Below the pieces are notes generated by a model. That model did not search any database. It was not told where the DNA came from and worked only from the letters and a program-made list of their open reading frames with translations. Position numbers and translations under genes: made by a program. A DNA stretch of 22,650 bases from a bacterium (GTDB lineage Bacteria; UBP18; UBA7526). This document shows, piece after piece, positions 5,728 to 13,820 of this stretch. Where the stretch lies: NCBI GenBank assembly GCA_030615855.1, contig JAUWYL010000022.1:1-22650 (forward strand), in the 5' to 3' direction. Position 1 is the stretch's first letter; the number at the start of each line of letters is the position of its first letter.

Positions 5728-6207
5728 TCACCTAAACCGGAACCATTTCTTAAAGAATGGTTCTTTCTTTGCTACTGGAGGTTTTTTCTCTTCTGGCTTT
5801 GGTTTTACTTCCTTAATTTCCCTAGGCTTTTTCTCTACCTTCTCTTTTTTCTTTTCGACTACTGGGGCGACCTTTTCCACCAATTCTATCAGAGCCAGGG
5901 AGGCATTATCCCCCCTTCTCTGCCCCAATCTGAGGATTCGGGTATAACCACCAGATCTTTCCTTAAATTTGGGGCCGATCTGGGAGAAGAGTTTCTTCAA
6001 AATTTCCTTATCTTTGATTACCTTCCCCGCTTCTCTTCTCGAGGCCAGGGTATCCTTCTTTGCCTTACTAATTAGCCTTTCTACCACTCCCCTCACCTCC
6101 TTTGCTCTGGGAAGGGTGGCGGTGATTCTCTCATAACGCAGAAGGGAGGTGGCCAGATTGGAAAGCATGGCCTTCCTATGGGAGGAGGTGCGTCCCAGTT
6201 TCCTCAT
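5728..6207 (-). CDS. rplQ: 50S ribosomal protein L17 with a long charged tail
   Basis: The L17 core occupies residues 1-113 (RKLGRTSSHRKAMLSNLATS through RRGDNASLALIELV), which is normal for this large-subunit protein at the exit-tunnel side. A further 46 residues rich in Lys, Glu and Pro (EKKKEKVEKKPREIKEVKPK and onward, ending FFKKWFRFR) extend beyond the usual length of about 115-130. The tail is low-complexity and probably disordered. The ATG overlaps the rpoA stop as ATGA, so translation is coupled. It is the last gene of the ribosomal super-cluster, followed by a strong terminator. Confidence 0.96.
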   Translation of the reverse strand: MRKLGRTSSHRKAMLSNLATSLLRYERITATLPRAKEVRGVVERLISKAKKDTLASRREAGKVIKDKEILKKLFSQIGPKFKERSGGYTRILRLGQRRGDNASLALIELVEKVAPVVEKKKEKVEKKPREIKEVKPKPEEKKPPVAKKEPFFKKWFRFR

Positions 6208-7193
6208 CTCTTTATCCCCGGAGATAGCCCATAGCTTGTTAAAATCTTCTTTATCTCCTCTAAGGACTTCTTGCCGAAGTTCCTTATCTTCAAGAGTTCT
6301 TCCTCGCTCTTCCTGGCCAGTTGACCGATGGTCTTTATCTGGGTTACTTTAAGGCAGTTGGCGCTGCGCACAGAGAGTTCCAGTTCCTCAATGCTCTTAT
6401 TCAGAATATCATCTATCTTTCTCTCTTCTTCTTTCACCTCAACCTCCTCTTCCTCTTTAGGTTCGGGGAAAGTGATAAAGAGATCGAGGTGGTTCTTCAA
6501 TATCTTGGCAGCAAAGGCCACCGCATCATCTGGCCTGACGCTTCCATCTGTCCAGACCTCTAGGATAAGCCGATCATAGTCTGTGATCTTTCCCACCCTG
6601 GTATTCTCTACCCGGTAACTCACCTTCTTTATGGGAGTAAATATGGAGTCTATGGGAATGGTCCCGATGGGATTATTCTCTTTTTTATGTCTCTCTGCAG
6701 TAATATATCCCCTACCCACATTTACCGCGATCTCCATATTCAGTTTACCCTTTTCATTTAAGGTGGCGATATGGAGGTTAGGATTCAGGATCTCGACATC
6801 GGCATCCTTGGTGATGTGGGAGGCCTTGACCTCTAAAGGCCCTTTGACCTTTAGATACAGGGTCTTGGGCTTTGCTTTATATAGTTTTAGGAGTAGCTGC
6901 TTGAGGTTCAGGATGATCTGGGGAACATCCTCCACTATCCCAGGAATGGTGGAGAACTCATGCTGAACTCCTTGAATCTTGATGCTGGTTACTGCTGCTC
7001 CAGTTAGGGAGGAGAGGAGTATCCGGCGCAGAGAGTTTCCAATGGTTATTCCATAGCCCCTCTCCAAGGGTTGAGCGATGAATTTACCATAGGTATTAGA
7101 GAGGATCTTCTTGTCCCACTCTATCCTCTTGGGTTTGATGAACCCCTTCCACTGGATGCTTATATCCTGCACTTCTCTTTTGGCCTTTGCCAT
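6204..7193 (-). CDS. rpoA: RNA polymerase alpha subunit
   Basis: The product is 329 residues with normal domain order. The N-terminal domain (about 15-240) dimerises and nucleates polymerase assembly (RGYGITIGNSLRRILLSS at 45-62). An acidic linker (245-258) leads to the C-terminal domain (262-325), which has the helix-hairpin-helix segment used for UP-element and activator contacts (RSANCLK, TIGQLARKSEEELLKIRNFG). A strong AGGAGG precedes the ATG by 6 nt. This fits the fact that the gene is separated from rpsD by an unusually long repeat-filled spacer and so cannot rely on translational coupling. Confidence 0.98.
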   Translation of the reverse strand: MAKAKREVQDISIQWKGFIKPKRIEWDKKILSNTYGKFIAQPLERGYGITIGNSLRRILLSSLTGAAVTSIKIQGVQHEFSTIPGIVEDVPQIILNLKQLLLKLYKAKPKTLYLKVKGPLEVKASHITKDADVEILNPNLHIATLNEKGKLNMEIAVNVGRGYITAERHKKENNPIGTIPIDSIFTPIKKVSYRVENTRVGKITDYDRLILEVWTDGSVRPDDAVAFAAKILKNHLDLFITFPEPKEEEEVEVKEEERKIDDILNKSIEELELSVRSANCLKVTQIKTIGQLARKSEEELLKIRNFGKKSLEEIKKILTSYGLSPGIKR

Positions 7194-7517
7194 CTATTCC
7201 TCCTTTTTAATCACAGATATTCACAGATTGTTTACAGATAGACACAGATAACAGATGAAATTCGAAATTCTAATATCGAAAGCCCAATGCGCTTTGCTTG
7301 CATTGGAGAGAGTATAAATTTTAAACTCTGACTAAACAATGTCTAAATTCAAATCTCAAAATTCTAAACTGGGAAATCTTTTGTTTTGGTCATTTGGACT
7401 TTAAATATTTGGATTTGTTTCGGATTTAGGATTTCGTGCTTAGGATTTTAAAATCCAGCTGCTACTAAATATCTGTGATCTGTGAGAATCTGTCTTGAAT
7501 CTGTGGCCATCTGTGTA
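7194..7517. repeat. 324-nt spacer built of inverted oligomer arrays
   Basis: There is no gene here. At the left edge CACAGAT-like units recur (7212, 7222, 7233, 7243, 7250). At the right edge ATCTGTG-like units recur (7470, 7478, 7488, 7499, 7509), so the two arrays are inverted relative to each other. Between them lie AAATTC(G)AAATTCT-type units on the left and GGATTTAGGATTT-type units on the right, again in opposing sense, around a core near 7370-7400. The whole looks like one large imperfect foldback. The array reaches the rpsD stop codon. Copy A of a dispersed palindrome sits at 7283-7317. Confidence 0.65.
7283..7317 (+). repeat. Dispersed 35-nt palindromic repeat, copy A
   Basis: CCAATGC (7284-7290) and GCATTGG (7300-7306) form a 7-bp stem, followed by AGAGAGTATAA. 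A second copy with three mismatches lies at 17161-17195 on the opposite strand. Confidence 0.75.
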
Positions 7518-8147
7518 TTAACGAGAGTAGTATTCTACAATGAGCTGTTCTTGGATGGGGAGAGCAATCTCTTCCTTCTTTGGTAATCTCACTACCTTCC
7601 CTTTGAGGTTCTCCTGGTCTATCTCAAGCCAGGGAACTTTCTCTCTATCCTGGGAAAGCTTCATAGCCTCTCTTATTCCTACTATCTCTCTACTCTTGGT
7701 CCTGAGAGAGATCTCGTCCCCCACTTTGCAGGAATAGGAAGGGATGTTTACCTTCCGGCCGTTGACTAAGAAGTGACCATGACGCACCAATTGGCGGGCA
7801 CTGGCCCTGGTGAGAGAAAAACTCAGTCTGAAGACGATATTATCGAGTCTTTTTTCCAGAAGCAAGAGGAGATTCTCTCCGGTCATCCCTTTAGCCCTCT
7901 TGGCCTCTGCGAAGTATTTTCTAAACTGCTTTTCCAATACCCCATAGATCTTCTTTACCTTCTGCTTCTCTCTCAATCGCAGGCCATAGTTTGATATCTT
8001 TAGGCGCCTGCTCTTTCCGTGCTCCCCTGGCCTATAGTCCTTCCTAACCAGAGCGCATTTTTCGTTATAGCATCTCTTTCCTTTCAAAAATAGCTTCATC
8101 CTCTCTTGACGACATAGCTTACAACTCGAACCAATCAACCTCGCCAT
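7518..8147 (-). CDS. rpsD: 30S ribosomal protein S4
   Basis: The product is a 209-residue primary 16S rRNA-binding protein that nucleates 30S assembly. It is the zinc-binding (C+) form: C9, C12, C26 and C31 sit in the N-terminal segment. The S4 RNA-binding domain (about 97-160) includes RLDNIVFRLSFSLTRASARQ and the GHFLVNGRKVNIPS signature. The ATG overlaps the rpsK TAA by one base (TAATG), and GAGGG stands upstream. In many bacteria S4 represses the alpha operon by binding a leader pseudoknot; no such leader was identified here. Confidence 0.98.
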   Translation of the reverse strand: MARLIGSSCKLCRQERMKLFLKGKRCYNEKCALVRKDYRPGEHGKSRRLKISNYGLRLREKQKVKKIYGVLEKQFRKYFAEAKRAKGMTGENLLLLLEKRLDNIVFRLSFSLTRASARQLVRHGHFLVNGRKVNIPSYSCKVGDEISLRTKSREIVGIREAMKLSQDREKVPWLEIDQENLKGKVVRLPKKEEIALPIQEQLIVEYYSR

Positions 8148-8524
8148 TAAACCCTCCTTCTCTTCCTGGCACGGCAGCCATTGTGGGGAATGGGAGTGAC
8201 ATCCTTAATTGCGGTAATCACCAGTCCTACCGCCTGGAGGGAGCGGATGGCCGTCTCCCTTCCCGAACCTGGTCCTTTGACATAGACCGCCACTTCCTTC
8301 AAACCTTTCTCCATGGCTTTCTTTGCCGAGTTCTCAGCTATTAGCCCAGCAGCAAAAGGAGTAGACTTCCTAGTTCCCTTAAACCCCAGACTACCTGCAG
8401 ATGCCCAAGAGATGACATTTCCCTGAGTATCAGTAATGGTAACGATGGTATTATTGAAAGTAGCCTGGATATGGGCAATCCCTTTCTCTACCCCTCTCTT
8501 TTGGGTTTTCTTCTCCTGAATCAC
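8147..8524 (-). CDS. rpsK: 30S ribosomal protein S11
   Basis: The product is 125 residues, the platform protein lining the E-site mRNA path. It is recognised by [45 protein letters not shown] and the C-terminal [18 protein letters not shown]. It starts with GTG at 8524, overlapping the rpsM stop as GTGA, so it is translationally coupled to S13. Length and sequence are ordinary. Confidence 0.98.
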   Translation of the reverse strand: MIQEKKTQKRGVEKGIAHIQATFNNTIVTITDTQGNVISWASAGSLGFKGTRKSTPFAAGLIAENSAKKAMEKGLKEVAVYVKGPGSGRETAIRSLQAVGLVITAIKDVTPIPHNGCRARKRRRV

Positions 8525-8928
8525 TTCTTCCTCTCCTCTCTCAGGGTCATTCTCTTCGTTTTCTCCCTAACAACGCCCACTGTCTTGCGTGGCCCCTTCC
8601 TTGTCCGAGCATTGGAGTGTGTCCTCTGCCCTCTCACCGGTAGGCCCTTCCTATGCCTCAGGCCCCGATAGCTCCCGATCTCTATGAGCCTCTTAATATT
8701 CTGGGCAACCTCGGTCCTCAGATCTCCCTCTACCCTATGTTCCTTGCTGACCACAGCGTTCAGCTTTCCTACCTCCTCCTCTGTCAGATCCTTCACCCTG
8801 GTATTTGGATGGACATTGGCAGTTGATAGAATCTTGTTGGCTAAGGTTCTTCCTACGCCATAGATATAGGTAAGGGCGATCTCTATCCTCTTATCCCGCG
8901 GTAGATCAACTCCTGCTACTCTTGCCAT
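8521..8928 (-). CDS. rpsM: 30S ribosomal protein S13
   Basis: The product is 135 residues, the head protein contacting the P-site tRNA and 50S bridge. It is recognised by [20 protein letters not shown], the helix-two-turn-helix region, and the basic tail with [15 protein letters not shown] and [10 protein letters not shown]. It is slightly longer at the C-terminus than the common ~122 residues. AAAGGAG precedes the ATG. It opens the alpha cluster (rpsM-rpsK-rpsD-rpoA-rplQ). Confidence 0.98.
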   Translation of the reverse strand: MARVAGVDLPRDKRIEIALTYIYGVGRTLANKILSTANVHPNTRVKDLTEEEVGKLNAVVSKEHRVEGDLRTEVAQNIKRLIEIGSYRGLRHRKGLPVRGQRTHSNARTRKGPRKTVGVVREKTKRMTLREERKK

Positions 8929-8942
8929 ACATTTCTCCTTTC

Positions 8943-9057
8943 AAACGCTGATACTCAACGCACTTCGTTTGCCTTGAGGCTTATCCGCTGATCTTTTTAT
9001 CTGCGCTAATCTGCGTCCTTTTATTTTTTCTCCTTGCTATCTGCGATAATCTGCGTA
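8943..9057. repeat. CTGCG/CTGAT oligomer array between rpsM and rpmJ
   Basis: Degenerate units ACGCTGATA, CCGCTGATC, ATCTGCGCTA, ATCTGCGTCC, ATCTGCGATA and ATCTGCGTA follow one another. Near 8955-8981 a small hairpin-like stretch (CTCAA with TTGAG around an ACTTCG-containing loop) interrupts them. The array ends exactly at the rpmJ stop codon. Confidence 0.65.
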
Positions 9058-9171
9058 TTAGCCCTGGCGCTGCTTATGTCTTGGGTTACGGCATATGACC
9101 ATGACTACCCCTCTTCTTTTTATTATCTTACAGCTCTTGCATATTCGCTTAACAGAACTACGAACCTTCAT
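9058..9171 (-). CDS. rpmJ: 50S ribosomal protein L36
   Basis: The product is 37 residues, beginning [20 protein letters not shown] and ending NPRHKQRQG. It is the zinc-binding form with C11, C14, C27 and H32, which stabilises the 23S rRNA near the L7/L12 base. The position between infA and rpsM is classical. The GAGG Shine-Dalgarno 5 nt before the ATG is part of the palindrome at 9177-9192. The gene is short enough to be missed by length-filtered gene callers. Confidence 0.97.
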   Translation of the reverse strand: MKVRSSVKRICKSCKIIKRRGVVMVICRNPRHKQRQG

Positions 9172-9176
9172 TCCAA

Positions 9177-9192
9177 CCTCGCTTACGCTCGG
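9177..9192 (-). promoter_or_regulatory. SD-carrying palindrome before rpmJ
   Basis: CCGAGCGTAAGCGAGG on the minus strand: its last four bases are the rpmJ Shine-Dalgarno. The arms CGAGCG/CGCTCG-type can fold on themselves or on sister copies. A GTTTAC...GTAAAC array (9196-9229) lies directly upstream. Confidence 0.65.
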
Positions 9193-9234
9193 TTCGTTTA
9201 CCGTGAACGGTTAACGGTTAATCGTAAACCATCA
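9193..9234. repeat. GTTTACCGT/ACGGTTAAC array before rpmJ
   Basis: Units GTTTACCGTGAACGGTTAAC and GGTTAATCGTAAAC repeat with inversion, so the outer GTTTAC and GTAAAC can pair. The same oligomer family recurs at 16202-16250 and 22070-22090. Confidence 0.55.
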
Positions 9235-9456
9235 TTACTTATGTCTATAAGTAATCCTTCCCCTGGTCAGGTCATAGGGAGAGAGCTCGACCGTCACCTT
9301 GTCTCCGGGCAGGATCTTGATATAGTACATTCTCATCTTACCCGAGACATGGGCAAGGATCTTATGCCCGCCTTCAAGCTCTACCCGAAACATGGCATTG
9401 GGCAGGGTTTCAATCACCGTACCTTCTACAACAACCGGCTCTTCCTTCTTAACCAT
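9235..9456 (-). CDS. infA: Translation initiation factor IF-1
   Basis: The product is a 73-residue single OB-fold protein that binds the 30S A site. The start at 9456 ([16 protein letters not shown]) fits the family and has GGAGTG just upstream. A longer reading from 9501 would add a repeat-encoded stretch and is rejected. Conserved segments are [30 protein letters not shown] and the C-terminal [19 protein letters not shown]. The start MVKKE replaces the common MAKKD. Its place between map and rpmJ is standard. Confidence 0.97.
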   Translation of the reverse strand: MVKKEEPVVVEGTVIETLPNAMFRVELEGGHKILAHVSGKMRMYYIKILPGDKVTVELSPYDLTRGRITYRHK

Positions 9457-9472
9457 CTTCACTCCACTCAGA

Positions 9473-9558
9473 TTGAACAATGAACAAGTAACATTGAACA
9501 ATGAACAATTTTTCCAGCCTCACTTTTCACTTCTTACTTTTTACTTGCTACTTGCTAC
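9473..9558. repeat. GAACAATGAACAA / TACTTGC oligomer arrays between map and infA
   Basis: From 9474 GAACAATGAACAA occurs twice, separated by GTAACATT. From 9521 CACTTTTCACTTCTTACTTT and then TACTTGC units follow, ending at the map stop codon. The two halves use different motifs. No ORF of its own is supported. Confidence 0.6.
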
Positions 9559-10305
9559 TTATAATGCAGTAAGTATCCAGGGCCCCTTCCTCGTTATTGC
9601 TACAGTATGTTCAAACTGAGCAGAGAGAGACCTATCTGAAGTAACTACCGTCCAGTTATCTCTTTTGACCTTCACCCTGAAGTCGCCGGCATTCACCATG
9701 GGCTCGATGGCTAAGACCATCCCCTCCTTCAATCTCGGCCCCCTCCCTGGAGGACCGAAGTGGGGAACTGGAGGATCCTCGTGCATCTTTTGACCGAGGC
9801 CATGGCCCACGTAATCCCGGACCACAGAGTATCCCCTTCCCTCAACATAGGATTGTATGGCATGGGAGATATCGCTTAATCTATTTCCAATGACCGTCTT
9901 CTTTATTCCTTTATATAGTGCCTCTTCCGTTACTTCCAATAATTCCTTTACCTGGGAAGAGATCTCTCCTACGGGATAGGTCACTGCATAGTCCCCACAG
10001 TAGCCATTCAACCTCACTCCAATATCGATCCCAATAATATCCCCGTTAGATAGTCTCCTTTTGCCCGGGATACCGTGAACTACTTCTTCGTTGATGGCGG
10101 TGCAGATATGGGCGGGAAAGCCATGATAACCCAGAAAGATGCTCTGAGCATGCTTCTTTTTTAATAAAGAAGCAACCAATTCATCCAGTTCTTTTGTAGT
10201 TATTCCTGGTCGAAGGTGCTGCTCGACGAGAGCGTGGGCCTCTGAGACCAGACGGCCGGCCTCCCTCATAAGCAGAAGCTCTTCTTCTGACTTCAGGATG
10301 ATCAT
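9559..10305 (-). CDS. map: Methionine aminopeptidase, type I
   Basis: The product is a 248-residue enzyme that removes N-terminal Met from nascent proteins in the cytoplasm. All dinuclear-metal ligands are visible: D94, D105, H168, E201 and E232, plus the substrate-contact H77 (EEVVHGIPG). There is no N-terminal extension, so it is the type Ia form. The ATG overlaps the adk stop as ATGA, implying coupled translation. The adk-map pair next to secY is a common bacterial arrangement. Confidence 0.98.
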   Translation of the reverse strand: MIILKSEEELLLMREAGRLVSEAHALVEQHLRPGITTKELDELVASLLKKKHAQSIFLGYHGFPAHICTAINEEVVHGIPGKRRLSNGDIIGIDIGVRLNGYCGDYAVTYPVGEISSQVKELLEVTEEALYKGIKKTVIGNRLSDISHAIQSYVEGRGYSVVRDYVGHGLGQKMHEDPPVPHFGPPGRGPRLKEGMVLAIEPMVNAGDFRVKVKRDNWTVVTSDRSLSAQFEHTVAITRKGPWILTAL

Positions 10306-10928
10306 CTTACGCTTCCTAAAAGATTCTTAGTAACCTCTTCTTTGCTTCTCCCACCATCGATGATAATCAAGAGTCCTTTCTTCCTATAATACTTAATTAA
10401 GGGTTGAGTCTCTTCTCTATAGACTTCTAACCTCTTTAGGATGGCCTCTTTTTTATCATCCTCCCGAATGATTAACTCTCCCCCACACCTATCGCATATC
10501 CTCTCTCTCTTGGGAGGAAGGTAGATAATGTGGTACAGGGCCCCACATCCCTTACAGGTCCTTCTCCCAGATAGCCTCTCAATGGCTACCTCATCCTCTA
10601 CTTTTAGATTAATGACCTTATCTATATTGGATATCTTCTCCAAAGCCTCTGCCTGAGGTATGGTCCGGGGAAAGCCATCAAATAAGAACCCCTTCTTACA
10701 ATCCTCTCTCTTTATCCTCTCTTTGATTAGGTCTATGATTAGATCATCGGGAACGAGATGGCCCTTATCCATGTACTCCTTTGCCTTGAGCCCCAGGGGA
10801 GTTCTATCTTCTGAGGCCTGGCGCAGTATATCCCCGGTTGAGATATGGGGGATATTCAGTTCCTCGGCTAGGATCTTGGCCTGAGTCCCCTTCCCTGCTC
10901 CAGGAAGACCGAGCAAAATAATCCTCAC
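10302..10928 (-). CDS. adk: Adenylate kinase with zinc-type lid
   Basis: The product is a 208-residue enzyme catalysing ATP + AMP to 2 ADP. The P-loop is GLPGAGKGT (7-15), the AMP-binding segment HISTGDILR (28-36), and FDGFPRT (83-89) is the family signature. The lid carries C125, C128, C145 and C148, the four-Cys zinc form common in Gram-positive bacteria and thermophiles. It follows secY after a 288-nt repeat-rich spacer, so it may be read from the same transcript but must initiate translation independently. Only a weak AGGAGT-like sequence lies upstream. Confidence 0.98.
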   Translation of the reverse strand: MRIILLGLPGAGKGTQAKILAEELNIPHISTGDILRQASEDRTPLGLKAKEYMDKGHLVPDDLIIDLIKERIKREDCKKGFLFDGFPRTIPQAEALEKISNIDKVINLKVEDEVAIERLSGRRTCKGCGALYHIIYLPPKRERICDRCGGELIIREDDKKEAILKRLEVYREETQPLIKYYRKKGLLIIIDGGRSKEEVTKNLLGSVR

Positions 10929-11216
10929 TCTTAACTCCTACGGATTACGTCAAACGGTTGCCCTTCACTTCATTCAGGATACCTCGCAGGAGTGAAGTAT
11001 CCCGAGCTAATGGCGAGGGGCGGTTGCGAGGCTCGTATTGAATGATACGTCGCAATATCAAAAATCAAAATGTAAAAATTAAAATGATCCGTCTGAAACG
11101 GACAAAATACAAAATTTTAAATTTTAATTTGTAATTTTAATATTTAATTCTTAATACTTGATTTCTCAGCGTAGACGAAACGAGCAGCGTAATTGATAAA
11201 CGAATGACGATCTTTT
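10929..11216. repeat. Repeat-rich spacer between secY and adk
   Basis: No gene is visible. From 10962 CTTCAC...GTGAAG and GGATAC...GTATCC nested pairs form a hairpin around a CTCGCAGGAG loop. At 11027-11051 there is a CGTAT...ATACG stem. At 11052-11165 AT-rich units of the type ATCAAAAATCAAAATG and TTTTAATTTGTAATTTT face each other across a small hairpin TCCGT-CTGAA-ACGGA (11088-11102). The last 50 bases hold no recognisable feature beyond spacer for secY termination. Confidence 0.55.
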
Positions 11217-12539
11217 TTAGAACCTGGCCTTTATCTTCCCCTTCTTTATGAAGCCTTCGTAGTGGCGCATGAGTAGGTGATTCTCAATCTGCTTCACAGT
11301 ATCTAAGGCTACCCCCACCACGATGAGCATCCCGGTCCCCCCATAGAAGCCAGCCAGAAGAGCCGAGACTCCCAGTCTGGTATTGACCACGTCTGGAAAG
11401 AGGGCGATGGCCGCCAGGGCAACGGCTCCCGCCAAGGTAATCCTAGAGAGGGTGCGCTCGATATATTCCGAGGTTGATCTTCCCGGCCTTATCCCGGGGA
11501 TGAAGCCCCCGTACCTCTTCATATTATCTGCTAAGTCCAGGGGGTTGAAGATCATGGCGGTATAGAAATAACAGAAGAAGATGATCAAGATAGCATAGAG
11601 GATGGAATAGAGGAGATGTCCTGGGGAAAGCCATACCCCAATCCCCTCCATAAACTCCAGCCTGGTGAAGGTAGCGATGGTGGCCGGGAACATGAGAATG
11701 GAGGAGGCGAATATTATGGGGATGACTCCTGGGGTATTGACCCTTATGGGGATAAAGGTGCTCTGTCCCCCATACATCCTCCTTCCCACGATTCTTTTAG
11801 CATACTGAACGGGAATCTTTCTCTGGCCCTCAGTGATGATCACTATTCCGGCAATGACTAGAGCCATCAAAGCCAGCATGAAGGCCAGTTTCACAGGGGA
11901 GAGCACCCCACTTTTCAGTTGCGCTGCGGTCTGGATCCCTGCCTGGGGGAGACGGGCTACGATCCCGGCAAATATGATGAGTGAGATTCCGTTCCCAATT
12001 CCCCTCTCCGTAATCTGCTCTCCCAGCCACATGATGAAGATGGTGCCGGCGGTCATGGTTAAGACAGTGATTAAAAGGAAAGAGGGGCCGGGTGAGGGGA
12101 CAACGGATATGCCTGTCGTCTCGGTCTTTAGATGCTGGAGCCAGACGGCGAGGCCTGAACCCTGGATGAGGCAGATGAAGACCGTGGCATATCTGGTATA
12201 CTGGTTGATCTTTCTCCTTCCTGCCTCTCCCTCCTTCTGCAGCCTTTCAAGCTGCGGGATGGTGGGGATGAGTAAGGAGAAGATGATGGAGGCCGTGATA
12301 TAGGGCATGATGCCCAGGGCGAAGACCGTGGCCCTCCCCAATGCTCCTCCAGTAAACATGTCGAAGTAGGTGAGGAGGGTTCCCTTGGCCTCAGCGAAGA
12401 ACTGGCCGAGAGCAGCTCCATCGATCCCTGGGGTTGGGATGTGCCCCCCTATCCGATAGACAACGAGTATGGCAAAGGTGAATAGGATCCTTTTCTTTAA
12501 TTCTGGTATCTTGAAGGCATCCCTAAAGGCTCTTAACAC
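11217..12539 (-). CDS. secY: Protein translocase subunit SecY
   Basis: The product is a 440-residue inner-membrane channel of the SecYEG translocon with ten predicted membrane helices, which receives unfolded precursors from SecA or the ribosome. Recognised segments are [20 protein letters not shown], the helix-2 plug region, [17 protein letters not shown] and the cytosolic loop with [20 protein letters not shown]. The C-terminus ([19 protein letters not shown]) is normal. It overlaps rplO by 7 nt, placing its initiation within the L15 coding region and implying coupling, as usual in spc clusters. Confidence 0.98.
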   Translation of the reverse strand: MLRAFRDAFKIPELKKRILFTFAILVVYRIGGHIPTPGIDGAALGQFFAEAKGTLLTYFDMFTGGALGRATVFALGIMPYITASIIFSLLIPTIPQLERLQKEGEAGRRKINQYTRYATVFICLIQGSGLAVWLQHLKTETTGISVVPSPGPSFLLITVLTMTAGTIFIMWLGEQITERGIGNGISLIIFAGIVARLPQAGIQTAAQLKSGVLSPVKLAFMLALMALVIAGIVIITEGQRKIPVQYAKRIVGRRMYGGQSTFIPIRVNTPGVIPIIFASSILMFPATIATFTRLEFMEGIGVWLSPGHLLYSILYAILIIFFCYFYTAMIFNPLDLADNMKRYGGFIPGIRPGRSTSEYIERTLSRITLAGAVALAAIALFPDVVNTRLGVSALLAGFYGGTGMLIVVGVALDTVKQIENHLLMRHYEGFIKKGKIKARF

Positions 12540-12976
12540 TTGATCACCTCTATCTCTCCCCCAGCCTCCTTTATTCTTTCTATTGCTTTCTGAGAGAAGG
12601 CATGAGCACTCACCTTCAGTCCTTTGGTCAACTTCCCCTCACCCAGGATCTTTATCCTATCCCTCTTTCTCGCCAGGCCCTTCTTCACTAAGAAGTCTGG
12701 AGTAATTTTACTCCCTTCCTTGAACCTCTCTAAATCCCTAACATTCAGGATAGCGTATTCTTTCTTAAAGATGTTGACGAAGCCCCTCTTGGGGAGCCTC
12801 CGGGAGAGGGGCATCTGTCCTCCCTCAAAGCCCGGTCTCACCCCGCCTCCGCTGCGCGCCTTCTGTCCCTTATGGCCCCGGGTGGAGGTCTTCCCATGGC
12901 CACTAGATCTACCCCTTCCCACCCTCTTGGGTCTTTTTTTACTCCCTCTAGGTACTTTTAACTGGCTTAACTTCAT
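12533..12976 (-). CDS. rplO: 50S ribosomal protein L15
   Basis: The product is a 147-residue late-assembly protein of the 50S. The glycine- and arginine-rich N-terminus ([20 protein letters not shown], then [13 protein letters not shown]) and the [18 protein letters not shown] signature are typical. GGTGAGGATAG precedes the ATG. It begins 29 nt before the end of rpmD, an overlap longer than elsewhere in the cluster, and ends inside secY. Confidence 0.98.
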   Translation of the reverse strand: MKLSQLKVPRGSKKRPKRVGRGRSSGHGKTSTRGHKGQKARSGGGVRPGFEGGQMPLSRRLPKRGFVNIFKKEYAILNVRDLERFKEGSKITPDFLVKKGLARKRDRIKILGEGKLTKGLKVSAHAFSQKAIERIKEAGGEIEVIKC

Positions 12977-13142
12977 CTATCCTCACCATATAAGATACCC
13001 TAGCTATCATTCCCCTTATCTGGGGATTATCTTCTTTAATTACTGAGGAGCCTATCCTCTTCAAGCCCAGGGCCTTGATGGTCCTTCTGTGCCTCTCTTT
13101 CTTTCCGGCCAGGCTCCTGATCAATGTTATCCTTATCTTCAC
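12948..13142 (-). CDS. rpmD: 50S ribosomal protein L30
   Basis: The product is 64 residues with the start set at GTG 13142 ([20 protein letters not shown]). AGGAG stands 4 nt before this GTG, and the family begins here. An upstream ATG would add 18 non-conserved residues lying in a palindromic leader. The core [20 protein letters not shown] and [15 protein letters not shown] is standard. The last nine residues overlap rplO in another frame. Start codon and SD lie beside a hairpin (13162-13214) whose arm could also pair with the start. Confidence 0.95.
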   Translation of the reverse strand: MKIRITLIRSLAGKKERHRRTIKALGLKRIGSSVIKEDNPQIRGMIARVSYMVRIDEVKPVKST

Positions 13143-13161
13143 CCCGCTCCTTTTGTTATTC

Positions 13162-13214
13162 ACCCCGCACTTTTCCGCTACGAAAGGATACTTCAAATGT
13201 AAAAGGTGCGGGGT
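13162..13214 (-). promoter_or_regulatory. Leader hairpin upstream of rpmD
   Basis: CCCCGCAC (13163-13170) pairs perfectly with GTGCGGGG (13206-13213), and TTTT (13171-13174) with AAAA (13201-13204) after one bulge. The minus-strand CCCCGC arm can also pair with GCGGGG overlapping the rpmD start (13142-13147), which would cover the GTG and the SD. Two alternative pairings are therefore possible. Confidence 0.5.
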
Positions 13215-13244
13215 TCACTCTCGCTCCTCTTTGAGGGGTGGGGT

Positions 13245-13769
13245 TCAAAGGATCTCCTCCTCTTTCTTACCCCGCCGGCGGGCAACTTCTTTAAGCTCCT
13301 TCAGCTGGGAGAGGGCAAGGAGGGTGGCCTTTACCATATTGTGGGGATTGGAGCTTCCTAAAGATTTGGTCAGAATATCCTTTATCCCACAGGCCTCGAT
13401 CACCGCTCGCACCGGCCCTCCAGCAATCACCCCAGTGCCCAACGAAGCAGGACGAAGGAGAACTTTTCCCGCCCCGAACTTTCCTATGATTCTATGGGTA
13501 ATGGTCCTTCCCTTCATGGGAACAGTGATCATATTCTTCTCCGCTCTATCATGGGCCTTCCTAATGGCCTCTGGAACATCATGGGCCTTGCCCTTTGCTA
13601 CCCCCACCTTTCCCTTTCCATCGCCCACTACTACTAAGGCAGAGAAGGAGAACCTCTTTCCTCCTTTAACCACCTTAGAGACCCGGTTGATGGAGACCAC
13701 CCTCTCAATCAGCTCCTCTTCTTTCTTCCCTTCGATCCTCTTTTCTAATTTCTTCCTCACCCGTTCCAT
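13245..13769 (-). CDS. rpsE: 30S ribosomal protein S5
   Basis: The product is 174 residues, a fidelity protein at the mRNA entry channel. The double-stranded-RNA-binding-like N-domain carries [20 protein letters not shown] and [20 protein letters not shown]. The C-domain holds [19 protein letters not shown] and the helix with [19 protein letters not shown] precedes the ATG. It is ordinary in length. A 13792-13819 oligomer array (TTCGCGATGATTCGCGTC) separates it from rplR. Confidence 0.98.
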   Translation of the reverse strand: MERVRKKLEKRIEGKKEEELIERVVSINRVSKVVKGGKRFSFSALVVVGDGKGKVGVAKGKAHDVPEAIRKAHDRAEKNMITVPMKGRTITHRIIGKFGAGKVLLRPASLGTGVIAGGPVRAVIEACGIKDILTKSLGSSNPHNMVKATLLALSQLKELKEVARRRGKKEEEIL

Positions 13770-13791
13770 TATTCTATATCCCTCTTCTTAG

Positions 13792-13819
13792 TATTCGCGA
13801 TGATTCGCGTCTTTGCGTC
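13792..13819. repeat. ATTCGCG oligomer array between rplR and rpsE
   Basis: TATTCGCGATGATTCGCGTC and TTTGCGTC repeat a TTCGCG(T/A) unit with a period of about 11. The same unit recurs at 14204-14246. Confidence 0.55.
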
Positions 13820-13820
13820 T

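Noticed and set aside
9034-9483. 149-codon plus-strand frame
   Set aside because: It runs antisense across rpmJ, a spacer and infA and contains no recognisable domain.
9457-9501. Longer IF-1 start
   Set aside because: The added residues are encoded by the GAACAATGAAC array; the inner ATG has GGAGTG and gives the normal IF-1 length.
11833-12303. 156-codon plus-strand frame opposite secY
   Set aside because: It is a shadow of the SecY coding frame, with no SD and no family similarity.
13143-13196. 18-residue N-terminal extension of L30
   Set aside because: It is not part of the family and lies in the palindromic leader; the GTG at 13142 has AGGAG.
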